Shown piece by piece: positions 23,606 to 35,080 of a stretch of DNA of 64,000 bases (position 1 is its first letter; each line of letters begins with the position of its first letter). A model generated the notes under the pieces. That model ran no database searches, was not told the origin of the DNA, and saw only the letters and a program-made list of their open reading frames with translations. Origin of the DNA: Panaeolus papilionaceus (Eukaryota; Basidiomycota; Agaricomycetes; Agaricales); the NCBI GenBank assembly GCA_015501605.1, contig JADNRZ010000005.1, forward strand, positions 992,001 to 1,056,000, written 5' to 3'. A program made the translations under genes and the position numbers.

Positions 23606-25617
23606 TGTAGATAGATAGGGAGTGAGAGCGGACGGGGAAAGAGAAAGAGACGTACGTTGAGCTTAAGAGCAACTCTGTGAGACGGAAGAATCGAGAGCGG
23701 TGCTTCAAATGCAACACATCCCGAATCAAAAGCGAGTACATATAACCAAGGGTAATCACTGTCCACGTCTGTCAGTCACCAAAAAGAAACATTTTCGCGA
23801 GGGAGAGAGGAAACTGAGAAGGATGCACAGATTAAGCTTTACGCCCTCTTTCCACCCCACACTGTAGTCCCTGGACTGCAACTACCTCTACGACGAGCAT
23901 AGGAAAGATCAAGAAAATGGGAGAACGAATATGAACGTTAGGGATGGGAAGGATGTCGAAAGATCTATAAAAACGAGTTGCATGATCAATCCGGAAGCGA
24001 CGACGAGGTTGCAAGGGGCGATGAAAACGAGTAAATATGAATAAAAGGCGAATATAAAACAAGTATAAATCGAGATAAATCGAAAACCAAATTAACAGAA
24101 TTGGAGATAAGTGAGAAACGAACACTACTACGAATGAACAGCAACTGGAAAATGGCAAAAGGTGAAAACAACAATACACAAGGCGACTGAAGTCACTGAA
24201 TGGAAGTATGAAATGATACATCAAACTCGGTGGGCGGTACAAAGGAGAACAATCGGGGTCCAGAAGTATTACCAGAATGAACAAGGCTGGAAGGGCACGA
24301 TGACAAAATGACACATACATAGCACAAGAGGGCGATCTACTCTACGTACCCCGAACTGGTTGGTCTTTCATTTATAGAGCTGTACTGAGCGATCGCGACA
24401 ATGCTGAATCAAATTTGGATGTCGTGAGGGCGTTCGGGACGTGTGCTGGCTTTTCTGAGTGCTTGAAAGTGAGAGTTGTGATGGTGGGGGGATGTTCCAT
24501 TGAGAGGGCGGCGACGATTCACAAAGTCGTTTGCAGAATTCATTCAAACGGGTGTGTTTGAGCCAAGGAAAGTGAAGAAGACGAAACAGAGCATGAAGAT
24601 GCGACCTGTATCTTGTAAGACGATGTCTGGGTGGCACAGAGTGTAGCTATTACTGCTTCTAAAGCAAGTTTAAGCAACGATTCGAGCATCAATCGACAGC
24701 GACTGGTGGGACAGAGGCGACGGATGATAAAAACCTGGAACGATAGCGTGAAAGAATTGCAGAGTGGCTCCCTGATTCCGATTGAGGCGATGATAGGTGT
24801 CAAATTTCTCCTTGAGAATCGTGCTGGGATCACTGGGATGACTAATGGAAACAAAACAAAAACAAAATGAGATGGGGAATAGATGGGATATGTGTGAGGG
24901 TGACAGTGACGATGCCAGGCGAGTAATAAGTTGATGGTGCGCTCGATTGCAAGGTCGTGGGGCCTGGAGAGCTATGGTTAGAAGAGCGGAACTAGGACAA
25001 TGAGATGAGGTTCAGGTCGAGGCCGGCGACCCCTGGGAGGACTAGAACCGAGGAAAATGTCGTCGACGGGCTGACGGTGACGCTGGACAGCTGGGAGTGA
25101 TGACAACATTGGCGGAGACTGACTGAGACTAAAACCGACGATGGCAGCAAGTGGATACGAAAGTCAACAACGGTGGTCAAGCTTCAAGTAGGACAACTGA
25201 GAGACGACCGAGATACGCTGAGACTAAATCAGACACGGAGGGCAACGCTAGCAGACTGCGAGTCGATGGGAATACTGCTGAAACTAAACCAGACGACGAC
25301 TGGTGAGACTGACAAGACGAAATGAAATGGAAAAGAGGCTCAGATACTGAATCTGGGGAGCAGAAAAGTGATCCAATTGAAACAGAGCGAGCTAAATCAG
25401 TTCAATCCACCAACAGCTTGTGCTTATGTGGAGACAAGGGGCTTGGGCAGATCAGGGAATCGGGACATTGATTAGTCAGCACGGCGAAGGCGTACAGCCA
25501 CTGAGTCTGGGACTTCCGAAATAAGATAAAAAGACAAAAACTATAGGGGCTTGGACGATGCGTGAAGTCACAGGGAAGAGGTGGAAATCGGGACAACGAA
25601 TACCACGAGTAGATAGA
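23606..25617. other. Non-coding, compositionally biased stretch between GTPase copies
   Basis: Long parts are purine-rich on the plus strand (GA/GACGA-rich, especially 24900-25400). The open frames present look like by-products of this bias. It may be the 5' part of the inserted element. A weak short repeat occurs at 25121-25295. Confidence 0.55.
25121..25295 (+). repeat. Three degenerate short repeats (GCTGAGACTAAAxCAGACG type)
   Basis: GACTGAGACTAAAACCGACG (25121), CGCTGAGACTAAATCAGACA (25216) and TGCTGAAACTAAACCAGACG (25276) share a core and are irregularly spaced (95 and 60 bp). Confidence 0.6.
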
Positions 25618-27631
25618 TCATAGCAGTGGGTATGATTAGTATTCGAGTTGTCTTTATCTCGCTGGGATTCCCGACGATCGGCGTTCGAATTCACAAACCG
25701 AGGCAAAGTTCTTCTACGGGTGAGGAGACGGAAATAGCACCCTTTAGACATTGAAAACTTCGTAGGGAGAATATTTCATTTCGGCAAGGAATTTATCTAT
25801 CTTGTTACCTATTTCTCGTTCCCCTGTGACTCGCGCGTCGCATTGGGGTTGACCCTTCTGATATGCCCCAATAAATGTATGGTAGGACAGCAGAATTCCC
25901 AAACAGAACACCAATTAAAGATTATACACGAATAATACCAACTGCTTAGCATTATTTCTCCAATTAAAGAAGAGCAGCCACGGATTCAACGTTCTTCGGG
26001 TGAACTACACGTGGTCGATGCATGGTATGTGCATGGTGCTTTCAGAGCATCTCAATCAAGGACGGCAAACACCATTGATACTTCTCCCATTGACTTCAAC
26101 CATGGTCTCCGAATCAAAGGTACGGAAATTTCTGTACTTGACGGAAGTTATTCTCATGCATAGTTTCATGATGTAGCCAAAGTACGACTGGATCATTGTG
26201 CCCACTAACAAAGGGTCTATATCTGTCCAACCAATAAAGGACATCCCCGCCAACTCTTATAACATTTTGTGAGTGTTGAGAAATAGGATTAATAACTTGA
26301 GTTGACCTTATGGCTTTGTGTCTTCCAGAGTTATGGGTATGACAGGCGTTGGGAAAAGCAAAGTGGGCGCTTATTTCGTCAAATTGATCGCTGAATATGA
26401 CATGTAATAAACTAACGATTTCCTAGTTTATTGAATCCTTTTCATCCAAACCTTTAAAAAATACAATTTCTGGAGATTCTCTTGAAAGCGTCACTCAGGA
26501 CCTCACAGCGTACAAACTGGTTAATGTCAATTTACATGGGGGGCATCCAATTCTTCTGATTGACACCCCTGGTTTTGCGGATCCCAATTTATCGGAGATG
26601 ACTGTCGTGCAACAAATTCAAGGTTGGATGCGAGCAAAGTAAGTCCGCTGCAGTGCTTCTTCGATACTCCTCGTCGTCTCATACCGAAAATGCAGTAAAA
26701 TTGATGTCATAAATCACATCCTCTTCTTGGATCGAATCTCAGATACCAGAGTTGCAGGAAACAAAGGAAAGGTTTTTGATATGTTCAAAGAACTAACGGG
26801 GAGTGGCTCAGCAGAGAACATTACGATTCTCACCACTATGTGGGATCTAATGCAGTACACGGAGAAGCAGAAGATCCAGGCCGAAGCCCGGTTCCAGCAA
26901 CTCAAGAACGAGCATTGGCAGGTACATGAGTCGCGGGGTGTTTTTCAAAAGGTGTATCTACTGATTGAAATTTCAGGAATTTATTGCTGAAGGCGCCCGG
27001 ATACTCAAATTCACAAACACCCAGAGCTCGGCACTCAAGGCTTTAGATCAATGCCTCCTTCACAGTATTCGGAAATATTTCGATTTTGCACAAGCGACAA
27101 ACGACGGCGACCAAATCCGTGACACCAGCTTTGGGAAAACTATTGAGCGGATTCTACTTGAGCGTGTCGACGCCGCGTATATGGAATACCAATCAATCAT
27201 CGAAGACTTAGAGTTCTGCGATTCGACCCTGCAGACAGAACGCAATGAAGGAATCAGACAAGCTGTGTTGAAGAAAAAGCCGCAAGTCGAAAGTAATCTC
27301 ATCCAGTTTGTTCAAAACCTGGAGGAGTATGGATATTCGAAGGAGGCCATAGCAGAAAGGTGGCCAAATCTTCCAGCGAAGCCCCTAGATCAGAAAGTGT
27401 CGAGGAAAAGGGAAGGATTTTTTGAAAGGCTAAAGCGGTTTTTGCGACGAGTCTTCTGCCATTGACAAACCCATATATGCTTCTGTACATCCCTCCGCAC
27501 GCCTAAATTAATATGTAGAATTTGGTTTGTAGTCTTCGCGTCAACCGAACTTCATTCATTTGTTCAACAAGCATGTTTCTTAACCGATCAGGAAATTCGT
27601 CGCGGTTGCTCGCGTTGCATCCCATTTGTAG
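25618..27631 (+). repeat. GTPase duplication unit, copy 2
   Basis: Homologous to 20532-22551 in the same orientation, with several small indels in the upstream part. It carries an extra 15-bp segment after AATATGTAG near 27520. Confidence 0.9.
26102..27465 (+). CDS. AIG1-like fungal GTPase, copy 2
   Basis: Same six-exon structure as the copy at 21041. ATG 26102 reads MVSESK|PKYDWIIVPTNKG. It has G1 GMTGVGKS, G3 DTPGF and TTMWD, and ends FFERLKRFLRRVFCH with stop 27463-27465. All splice sites are kept in phase, although one donor is gtgggc instead of gtgagc. The exon carrying DRISDTRVAG to NEHW is almost identical to copy 1 (about 80 residues with one or two changes). The following segment (from about FDFAQATNDG to NEGIRQAVLKKK) is only about half identical. 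Both copies look intact and expressible. Function is unknown, as for copy 1. Confidence 0.88.
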
Positions 27632-28370
27632 TTTTAATGTGTGTGTCATTGAGCTCAATCTAGTTGAGGCCCAGGGCATCTTTTCCGAAACAAAAGGGGT
27701 CGTTGGAAAGGCGGTGTCACGACAGGGGATTGACACCCGGCATACATGTCAAGCTGATCGTCGATATCTTATCATGTCGGGTCCGGAGCGGGACTGAATC
27801 CCCTCCGTCGCAAAGGCCCCTGTTGACCTCAAGCCACAACGTGAAACAGGATTAATTCTGAGAAGATCAGGAGGGTTTTGACCAGTGCCGCGCCGAAAGA
27901 ATGTTCAAGAAGTCCATCGAATCTTTGCAACTCGGAAGTTGTTTACATAGCTTCTTGTGAGGAATGCAACGCCACTGACAATCAATTGTCGCAAACTCGA
28001 CAGATATGACGTTTTTCGAGGAATTCCACGCGTTCTATAGCCCAATGCTTACCGTGTAGGACAAAATCGTTGATGTGGTTGACCCCATGATAACATCATG
28101 GGATGAGAGCCCTGGACTCCAATTTATTCCTCATCCGAACATTCCAGCCCAATACTTCGGCTTTGTGGTACAAGTCAATGGCATTGGAGCACTGCCATCG
28201 CTGGCTTATTACTCCGCAAGCACAGCACGGCCTCCAGGTCCCCAAGTGCCTAAAGTAAATACGAGAACTTCCTCTTCAGGAAGATATCCAATCACGGCAG
28301 CAGTCCCCTTTGCGTCATCAGTCTAATTGGTCAATCAGGATTATTGGGTACTTTTGGAGTGGTCGCTCGG
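27632..28370. other. Intergenic between GTPase copy 2 and lectin gene
   Basis: No exon is supported. It contains the lectin upstream region with inverted CCAAT-type sequences (ATTGGTCAATC near 28327). Confidence 0.55.
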
Positions 28371-28378
28371 TATAAAAA
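28371..28378 (+). promoter_or_regulatory. TATA box of the lectin gene
   Basis: TATAAAAA lies about 58 bp upstream of the ATG at 28429, preceded by ATTGG motifs at about 28327-28345. Confidence 0.65.
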
Positions 28379-28428
28379 GGTCTAGTTCTTTCCACTGTTG
28401 GTCTATCATCACTTCTTCTTCTTCTAAC

Positions 28429-29099
28429 ATGACCCACAACATTCACAACGGCAGGGCCTACTTCATCTTCAACGTCAAAGGTGGCACTGTCATCGACCAG
28501 TCTGCTAGTGATGGAGCCAGTGAGTATCTCACCACTCGTTGTCTCGAATAACCCCTCATGTCTTCACCCATAGTCATTGGTTATCCCCATAACGGGGGAG
28601 ACAACCAGAAGGTAAGAAAACCTCCTTAGTACGTGCAATAAAGAGCTGACATTGCCCCGCCTTCAGTGGGTCGCTGAGCGAATCGAGGGTGAACATGGTG
28701 GCTGGCACCTGAGGAATGCTCAATCTGGCAAATACCTTTCCCTCCCAAGTCAGAAGCCCCAGAACGACACTCAGCTACTTGCAAACGACACCAAATTCCT
28801 CTGGCACATCTGGGACGAGGAGACCGTTCAAAACGCAGTTCGGTGAGAGGACCTAGCATGCACCTTCGTCTATGGAGGACTTCCTGCTTATCGTATGCAC
28901 TCTATGATCGCAGCATTTGTGTTCCTAACACCAAGAAAGATGTAGACCTCTCCGACCACGGAAATGCTGCACCCGGCACCCCGATCTCTGTTTGGGGTCG
29001 TTGGGAGGGCGAGAATCAGCTGTGGCGTTTCCAAGAAGGTAGGTCCATTTTTACTACTCGAGTTGAAGTAACACGCTAAAAACATTTTCTTCAGCTTAA
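28429..29099 (+). CDS. Ricin-B-type beta-trefoil lectin (CBM13-like)
   Basis: Five exons give about 138 residues with no signal peptide: MTHNIHNGRAYFIFNVKGG, then GYPHNGGDNQK|W, SGKYLSLPSQ, FLWHIWDEE, VDLSDHGNAAPGTPISVWG and the end ENQLWRFQEA. The repeated NQxW motifs (NQKW, NQLW) and the overall pattern match the small cytosolic ricin-B lectins common in mushrooms. The last exon supplies only the final Ala codon bases and the stop (29097-29099) after an intron from GAAG|gtaggt to ttcag. Such lectins bind glycans and often serve defence against fungus feeders; that role and the sugar specificity are inferred. No catalytic toxin domain is attached. Confidence 0.92.
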
Positions 29100-29539
29100 A
29101 AATGACGTCGAAAACTAGTCCAACTATAACCTTGGCTGATATATACTATAAATCCAACCTTTTCTACAAATCAACCATGTATACAATATCGCTTTGCAAA
29201 CGAAATACCAAAATCCGCTTGTTTCAATGAACATTAAAGCCCAAGTCTCTGGTCATAATTCTGAATATACATCATGATTAAAAATCTCCTTGAGAGGGTA
29301 TGGTTATCTGCGCTCAGTTTGTCCCTCTTGCAATTCAAGTTGGGGGTTAGCACACATCTCTCATCAACCCCTAACTTATCATTCCGCTCGGCATTGGCCG
29401 ACCAATGCGCTAATTGCCATTGACCCGGTACCAAGGCTTGATTGGCACAATCCACAACTTGCCAGCTTGTAAGCAGCCACCTCCATCTTCAAGTCGACAC
29501 CTTGCGTAAAAACTTGTTCATTGAACCGCGCAATGAGAC
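29100..29539. other. Intergenic between lectin and PMS1
   Basis: AT-rich 3' flank of the lectin gene followed by the PMS1 upstream region. No gene seen. Confidence 0.6.
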
Positions 29540-32500
29540 ATGAGTATCAAAGCAATTGACTCAACCTCAGTTCATCAAATAACATCTGGACAAGTCGTAG
29601 TTGACGTACAGACAGCTATCAAGGAGCTTGTTGAAAATAGTATTGATGCTGGAGCCACCAACATAGGTATTCAGTGTTATGTTCGTGTTCTGGACTCTGT
29701 TTTCTCAATATTCGCAGAGGTCAGATTCCATCAATACGGCCTGAAGTCTATTCAGGTAATCGACAATGGTCATGGTATCGTAGAAGAAGACTTTGAGACG
29801 ATAGGTATGTTCTAAGGTTGAACATACGGAAAGGTCTGAATCAAATTTATAATCAGCTCTAAAGCATCACACGTCTAAACTGGAGAAGTTCGAGGACCTG
29901 ACTACCATGTCTACCTTTGGATTTCGAGGAGAAGCACTCTCAGCACTTTGTGCTTTGAGTGAACAGATGACAGTTTGCACAGCGACTGCCGCCACACAGC
30001 CGAAAGCCGTTCTATTGGAAATGGATACACAGGGACGCGTCAAATCGAAGAAGACTGCTGCCAGAAAGGTGTGCTTGCTTTTTATTGCTTCTCAGCGAGG
30101 CTTGACGCGTCTAATGAGCTAGCAAGGGACGACAGTGACCATCACCAATTTGTTTTCATCCCTCCCTGTTCGGCGGAAGGAATTTGAAAAGAATGTTAAA
30201 CGCGAATTCGGAAAAGCGTTAGCCTTGCTCAATGCCTATGCACTGGTCCCTTGCTCCTCTCGTTCTGGGGTGATATTGACTGTAACCAACCAACCCGATA
30301 AAGGGTACGTCCCTCCCTCTCTTACCAGTTTTTTTTGCAGATGTTTTACACCACTAATACTGTGCATCAGACCAAAAGCCGTTCAAATAAAGACACTTGG
30401 AATTCCTTCTACCAGAGCCTCTGTTGTGGCCCTATGGGGACCCAAGGCCACCGATAACTTGGTCGACATGTCGTTGAAATTTGAGGTGGAGCGAGAGAAG
30501 ATATCTTTGAAGAGAAACCAGGGGTATGCTATTTATCGAATCCAGTATTGCCTCTACTGATAAGCTCGAAGGCGGAGTATGGAGCCATTTGAGGTCGAGG
30601 TCCAAGGTTTGCTTTCAAAGTTTCTTCCTGGGTGCGGGAGGACTGGGACAGATAGGCAATTCTTCTTCATCAATGGCAGGCCCTGTAATATGCCAAAAGC
30701 ACGTATACTGCCATGAAGAGTCTTGAATGCAAGGCTGATCGATTCATTAGATCCAAAAGGCGTTTAACGAAGTCTACCGGTCGTTTAATGCGAACCAATC
30801 TCCCTTTATCCTGGCGAACTTTCTGATACCAACAGGTATGTGCTTGCTTGTACTGTCATAGCATGCAACTGAAACATCTTCAAGACTGTTACGATGTTAA
30901 CGTTAGTCCTGATAAGAGGACTATCCTACTTCACAGGGAAGGGAATGTCATATCCAGCTTGAAGGTATATTTGACTTGATCCTTCCCGATGCAACCTTTA
31001 ACTTTCGTTCCAGGAGACCTTAGAAAGTGTATTCTCGCCATCTCGTTCGACATTTAACGTTGGTTCTAGTTCATCCTCGCAGGTTCCGCCTCCCAAGAAG
31101 CAAAGTATTTTGACGCAGACATTGCGCAAAGTTGCACCTCCACCCTCTGACCACGTGCCGGAAATATCGTTGCCTGTGGTGGATTCAACGCCGATGTCGG
31201 GGGATGCTTCCAAATCTTCTACGACTGGAAAAGATGCAGAGGCATCACAACCAGTCCCGATGTCCAAAGATGACGAAGAGGAGGCGAGCATCACCATCGA
31301 TAGTTCGCAAACGAAGTGGGGCACTCGACTCGGCTTGGTTTCACCTACCAAATCGAAGCCTCCAAGCAGGGATGTATCGCCGGAGGTACAAATTGTATCA
31401 AACCCAGATCCTGAAGTCGAAGAGATAGAACCAGCACGAAAGAAACGAAAATCGGAGATTGCACCTGTTCGCGAAGTTGCGGTGTCCTATCGCAGCGAGA
31501 CCGTTTCTAAAGCGACGAAGAAGAAGCAAACGTCGATGGCTCCGACCACTACAAGTTCTAACTCACGGCAGAGTCTTAGGGGTCGCTTGCTTGGGTTCGC
31601 TTGTTCGGGAAGCCAGATATCGCAAAGTGCAGACCAAGATGACATGGAGGTGGATGATGCTAATCAAGAGTCGGGTTCGATATCAAAGGGCACAGTTGAT
31701 GAGGACGAGGATCCCATAGAAGTTGACGAATTACTCCCTTCATCGCCTGTCGATGACTGCCCTCCGTCTCCCATCCGCACTGCGACTACCAAGTCACTTA
31801 CAACTGATTCGCCCGCACTTGGAAGGGATAAGGAAAACGATATTCGAGCGCCGGTGGAAACCCCTATTGAAGAGGTAGAAGATAGCGAAGACGATGATCC
31901 AACATCTGTTCTCAGTCAGGCCAGAAGCGCTACCTCCACCAACCCCGTTACAAAAACACCGCTTCGAGATGGCATAGCGAGGCCAGAGATAATTAGAAGT
32001 GGAGGTCCAGATGGCGATATGGTGTTGACATTTGACATGGCAAGAGCTCGTCGCTCATGCTTGCGTCGGTCGGAAGTTCAACGGAACGACCCCAGCAGTA
32101 CGACGTCGACAAAGGATGTTGACGTTGAACAGACGTTAGAGGATGCCGGCGTGTCGAATACGGACAACAACTTGAAGGCTGCAGATGCATTGTCGCGAGT
32201 CATTGAGAAGTCCGACTTTGCGTCGATGGTCATTCTAGGCCAATTCAACTTGGGTTTCATCGTTATCAGACGCCAGAAAGTTGATGATTCTTCTTCGTCT
32301 GGGAGTCAAGCAAAGATAACGATGGATGACCTTTTTGTTGTAGACCAGCACGCGGCAGACGAAAAGTATAACTTTGAGACTCTCCAAACCACAACAAGGA
32401 TACACTCGCAAAAGCTATTTAAGTATGTGTTTCTATCTCACTTTTCGGTGCACATTTTAATTGGTGGCATTTATACACAGACCGCAATCTCTTGAGCTAA

Positions 32501-33056
32501 CTGCAGGTGATGAAATGCTAGCAACTGAAGGACTCGACGTCATTCGTCAAAATGGGTTCGAAATTGAAGTGGATGAGAGTGCTCCGATAGGGAGGGGGAG
32601 TCGTCTGAAGCTTACGGCCCAGCCTACAAGCAAGGACACAGTGTTTAATATGAAAGGCAAGCTTTATTCTACCGAGGGAAGGAGGCAGCACTGACAATTA
32701 CCTTGTTGGATGTTTTCAACAGACCTGGAAGAGATTATCCATCTCATGCGCGATCGTCCGAGTGGCCAAATGGTGCGGTGCTCGAAGGCTCGTTCGATGT
32801 TCGCAATGAGGGCTTGCCGTAAAAGTGTTATGGTTGGAATGCCACTTACGCATCAGCAAATGACATCGGTGCGTTAAGCTGACTAGGTTTTGTCCAGTTG
32901 ATTAAGTCTATTGCGATGTAGGTTGTTCGCCATATGGGGACCATGGACCAACCGTGGAATTGCCCCCATGGAAGACCCACGATGCGACATTTGGTTGATA
33001 TCAGGGCTGCAGGCTCGAGGAAGCGAGAACTGGTGGATTGGGCGTCTTTTCGTTGA
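29540..33056 (+). CDS. PMS1: DNA mismatch repair protein PMS1 (PMS2-type MutL homologue)
   Basis: The N-terminal GHKL ATPase is complete: [26 protein letters not shown] and [13 protein letters not shown]. The transducer domain follows, with [18 protein letters not shown] and [10 protein letters not shown] long polar linker leads to the C-terminal domain with GQFNLGF. That domain carries the metal-binding endonuclease motif DQHA(X)2E(X)4E ([12 protein letters not shown], near 32345). The family motif ACRKSVMVG and the end VDWASFR are present. PMS1 pairs with MLH1 and nicks the new strand during mismatch repair; the intact motif predicts endonuclease activity. About a dozen short introns resolve in phase. 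One of them, 30700-30750, needs a GC donor. The ATG at 29540 gives the usual start MSIKAIDS; an ATG eight bases upstream leads to an early stop. Confidence 0.97.
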
Positions 33057-33611
33057 TGCTTCATGATTTGGGATGATGCTGTATTTTTAGACCTTATCTA
33101 CTAATTATCTACGAGTGCTATACTTTCAAAAACCTTCGCTAATATTGCTTCACTTTTCTCTGGGCGGCGGTAGTCGATTTATGTTGCCGTCAAGGGTAAA
33201 TGGTCCCGGGATTTGAGACACTTGATTCGCCGAAAATCATAATCATATTCAAAATCAACAAAATCAACATAAGTAAGTCCGTTTGTATGCATGAGATCAT
33301 GAACCCTATGTATACTCGAGTACGCTAGAAATCCGCAAATTTGAGAGGTCTCAACGAGATGCTGAAGGCAGGTTATCCTTTAGGCCCTGCAATTACGCAA
33401 ACATCTAAAAAATAATTGTCAGAAGCTGAGATATATTATGTAGCTTCCTGGCTGGATGCTTACTGGGAGTTGTCGGGGCTAACATTGCAGCAGGTAGTTC
33501 CAGGCCAGCCTGGGTGGAGGAGGCGCTTGGTGAGATGATTTCTGTGCAGGTCACATCAACTTACATGGCAAGGGAAGAGGGCCAGCGATGCCAGAGCCTA
33601 AGGAAGGCGGG
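33057..33611. other. Convergent intergenic region
   Basis: Between the PMS1 and small-secreted-protein 3' ends. No coding signal seen. Confidence 0.6.
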
Positions 33612-33994
33612 TCAATAGATGCAAGAATGTGAACGGGGAGAAGCTTTACAGAGGCCACCCTCAGGGATGAATTCCTTGGGGCACTCGGTTCCGAGGGTGC
33701 AACTGGTAGGTATATAGTTAGCTACAACTGCCACAGAGGGGGCGCAATGGAAGCGTACAGGTTGAGGTCTGGGGCAACGTTGCAGCAGACGCTTCCAGAG
33801 ACGCAGCGGGAAGAAACGGGTCCGGCGATAGTACCGCCTTGTAACGGAGAAAGATAATTAGTAAGGAGGAAATTGCGAGCAAGTACGATTGTCAACTTAC
33901 AGACACCGCCGACGGGTATGCGACCAAGGCCTTGAGCAGAAGCTTGAGCGGCGAGGGCGAAGAAGATGGCAAGAGGTGCGACGAGCTTGAACAT
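33612..33994 (-). CDS. Small secreted cysteine-rich protein (eight Cys)
   Basis: The signal peptide MFKLVAPLAIFFALAAQASA precedes a mature chain of about 68 residues. Two introns are needed: GTCT|gtaagt to ttacaag, and AACCT|gtacgc to taccag, the latter with a perfect gctaac branch site. After splicing, the chain has eight Cys: GGVC, SSRC, SGSVCC, DLNLC, GTEC, GGLC and SHSC. Without the second intron the frame would stop at 33722 with only four Cys, so the spliced model is preferred. The CC pair recalls hydrophobins, but the spacing does not fit them. It may be an effector-like or wall-associated secreted peptide; I do not recognise a named family. Confidence 0.8.
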
Positions 33995-34070
33995 TATGCT
34001 TTAGAGAGGTGTTGGTTTGCTTGATTGAGCTGAGGTTGTTGAGTGAATGAGGTTTGCTAAAAACCGTTCG

Positions 34071-34080
34071 CCTTATATAT
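34071..34080 (-). promoter_or_regulatory. TATA-like box of the small secreted protein gene
   Basis: Minus-strand ATATATAAGG lies about 80 bp upstream of the ATG at 33994. Confidence 0.5.
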
Positions 34081-35080
34081 CTCGATGAGGTCTTGTTTCG
34101 GACTCTGACACCCCCCAAAAGTAAAGGTTAACGGCGTTCCATGTGGTGAAGCACAGTCAAAGGACCTATCGGGATTCTGCTTTGACTTTTTTTTGATCTA
34201 CGGGAGCCTGTTGTCCTTCCCTTTTTAATTGTGAACAACAAAAACATTCTGATTTACAGCATAGATGTCACAGAAAGAGTGTGTTGACTATGGGCAGTGA
34301 GAGCTGATTTTTACCACCTCGTATGTCGCAAGCTTGGCAGGGGCTACGCTAACGAGTTGCAAAAAATGTCTGCGGGACCGGGTGGAATCCCCGATGGCGA
34401 ACGGCAGTTGCCTATTCCCCGCAGACGAGGGAATACCCAAGAGCAAGTGACCAATGTCAAGAATTCGGAGAGACCGTGTCAAAAATTTCTCCAGGTTCAT
34501 CCAGAAAAAGGAAAGTTATTGCCTGTCAGCAGAGTTTATTTCCGAGAAGTCGCCTGCGTATTTCAGCGTTTCCGATTGAGAATCGGAGTCAAAGGGTCCA
34601 GGACACGCAATGAGCCAGTGGTGAAAGGCTCAAGAAGAATTCAGAGTGGTCGACATACTCCCTTGTAATATTGTTGTAGGTTTCGAATTATGACGATGGT
34701 CCAGAAATTACTGAGAGTTGCTAATAATAAACAACATGATGGTTATTGTCACAGTCGCGGGCGTCAAGACGGTCGCTCAAAAGCTGTGCTTGTGTTTGGT
34801 CCCGCTGACCAATGCACATCCTCCAAAGTAAACAATAGACCTTCTGTAACAAGCAGAATGAATCAATACGCTTTCATCTTAACCACCACCTTTAGTTTAG
34901 GTCAACACCTATTGTGGACGCTTGCGACGACTGTTCATAGGCTCGTGGGAGGTGGTGCATTTGTTTTCATCGTAGGACGGCCGTTTGGCCCTAAGGACTG
35001 GCTTTTACGAACTCGGACACCCGCAACCCAGCTCAAGAGAAATCCCTCAACTTCAGCACGCATACGTCTGATTACGAGCG
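34081..35080. other. Intergenic, divergent promoters
   Basis: About 1 kb between the small secreted protein gene and TFA1. The short open frames here have no protein-like pattern and I do not support a gene. Confidence 0.55.

Noticed and set aside
23832..24320. Minus-strand frame of 162 codons rich in Phe/Leu/Ile/Arg
   Set aside because: It is a by-product of purine bias on the opposite strand, with no domain pattern.
33722..33994. Reading the secreted protein as a four-Cys peptide ending PPLWQL
   Set aside because: A standard intron with a gctaac branch site gives a much better eight-Cys C-terminus.
33612..33994. Class I hydrophobin
   Set aside because: There is a single CC pair and wrong spacing; hydrophobins have two CC pairs in a fixed pattern.
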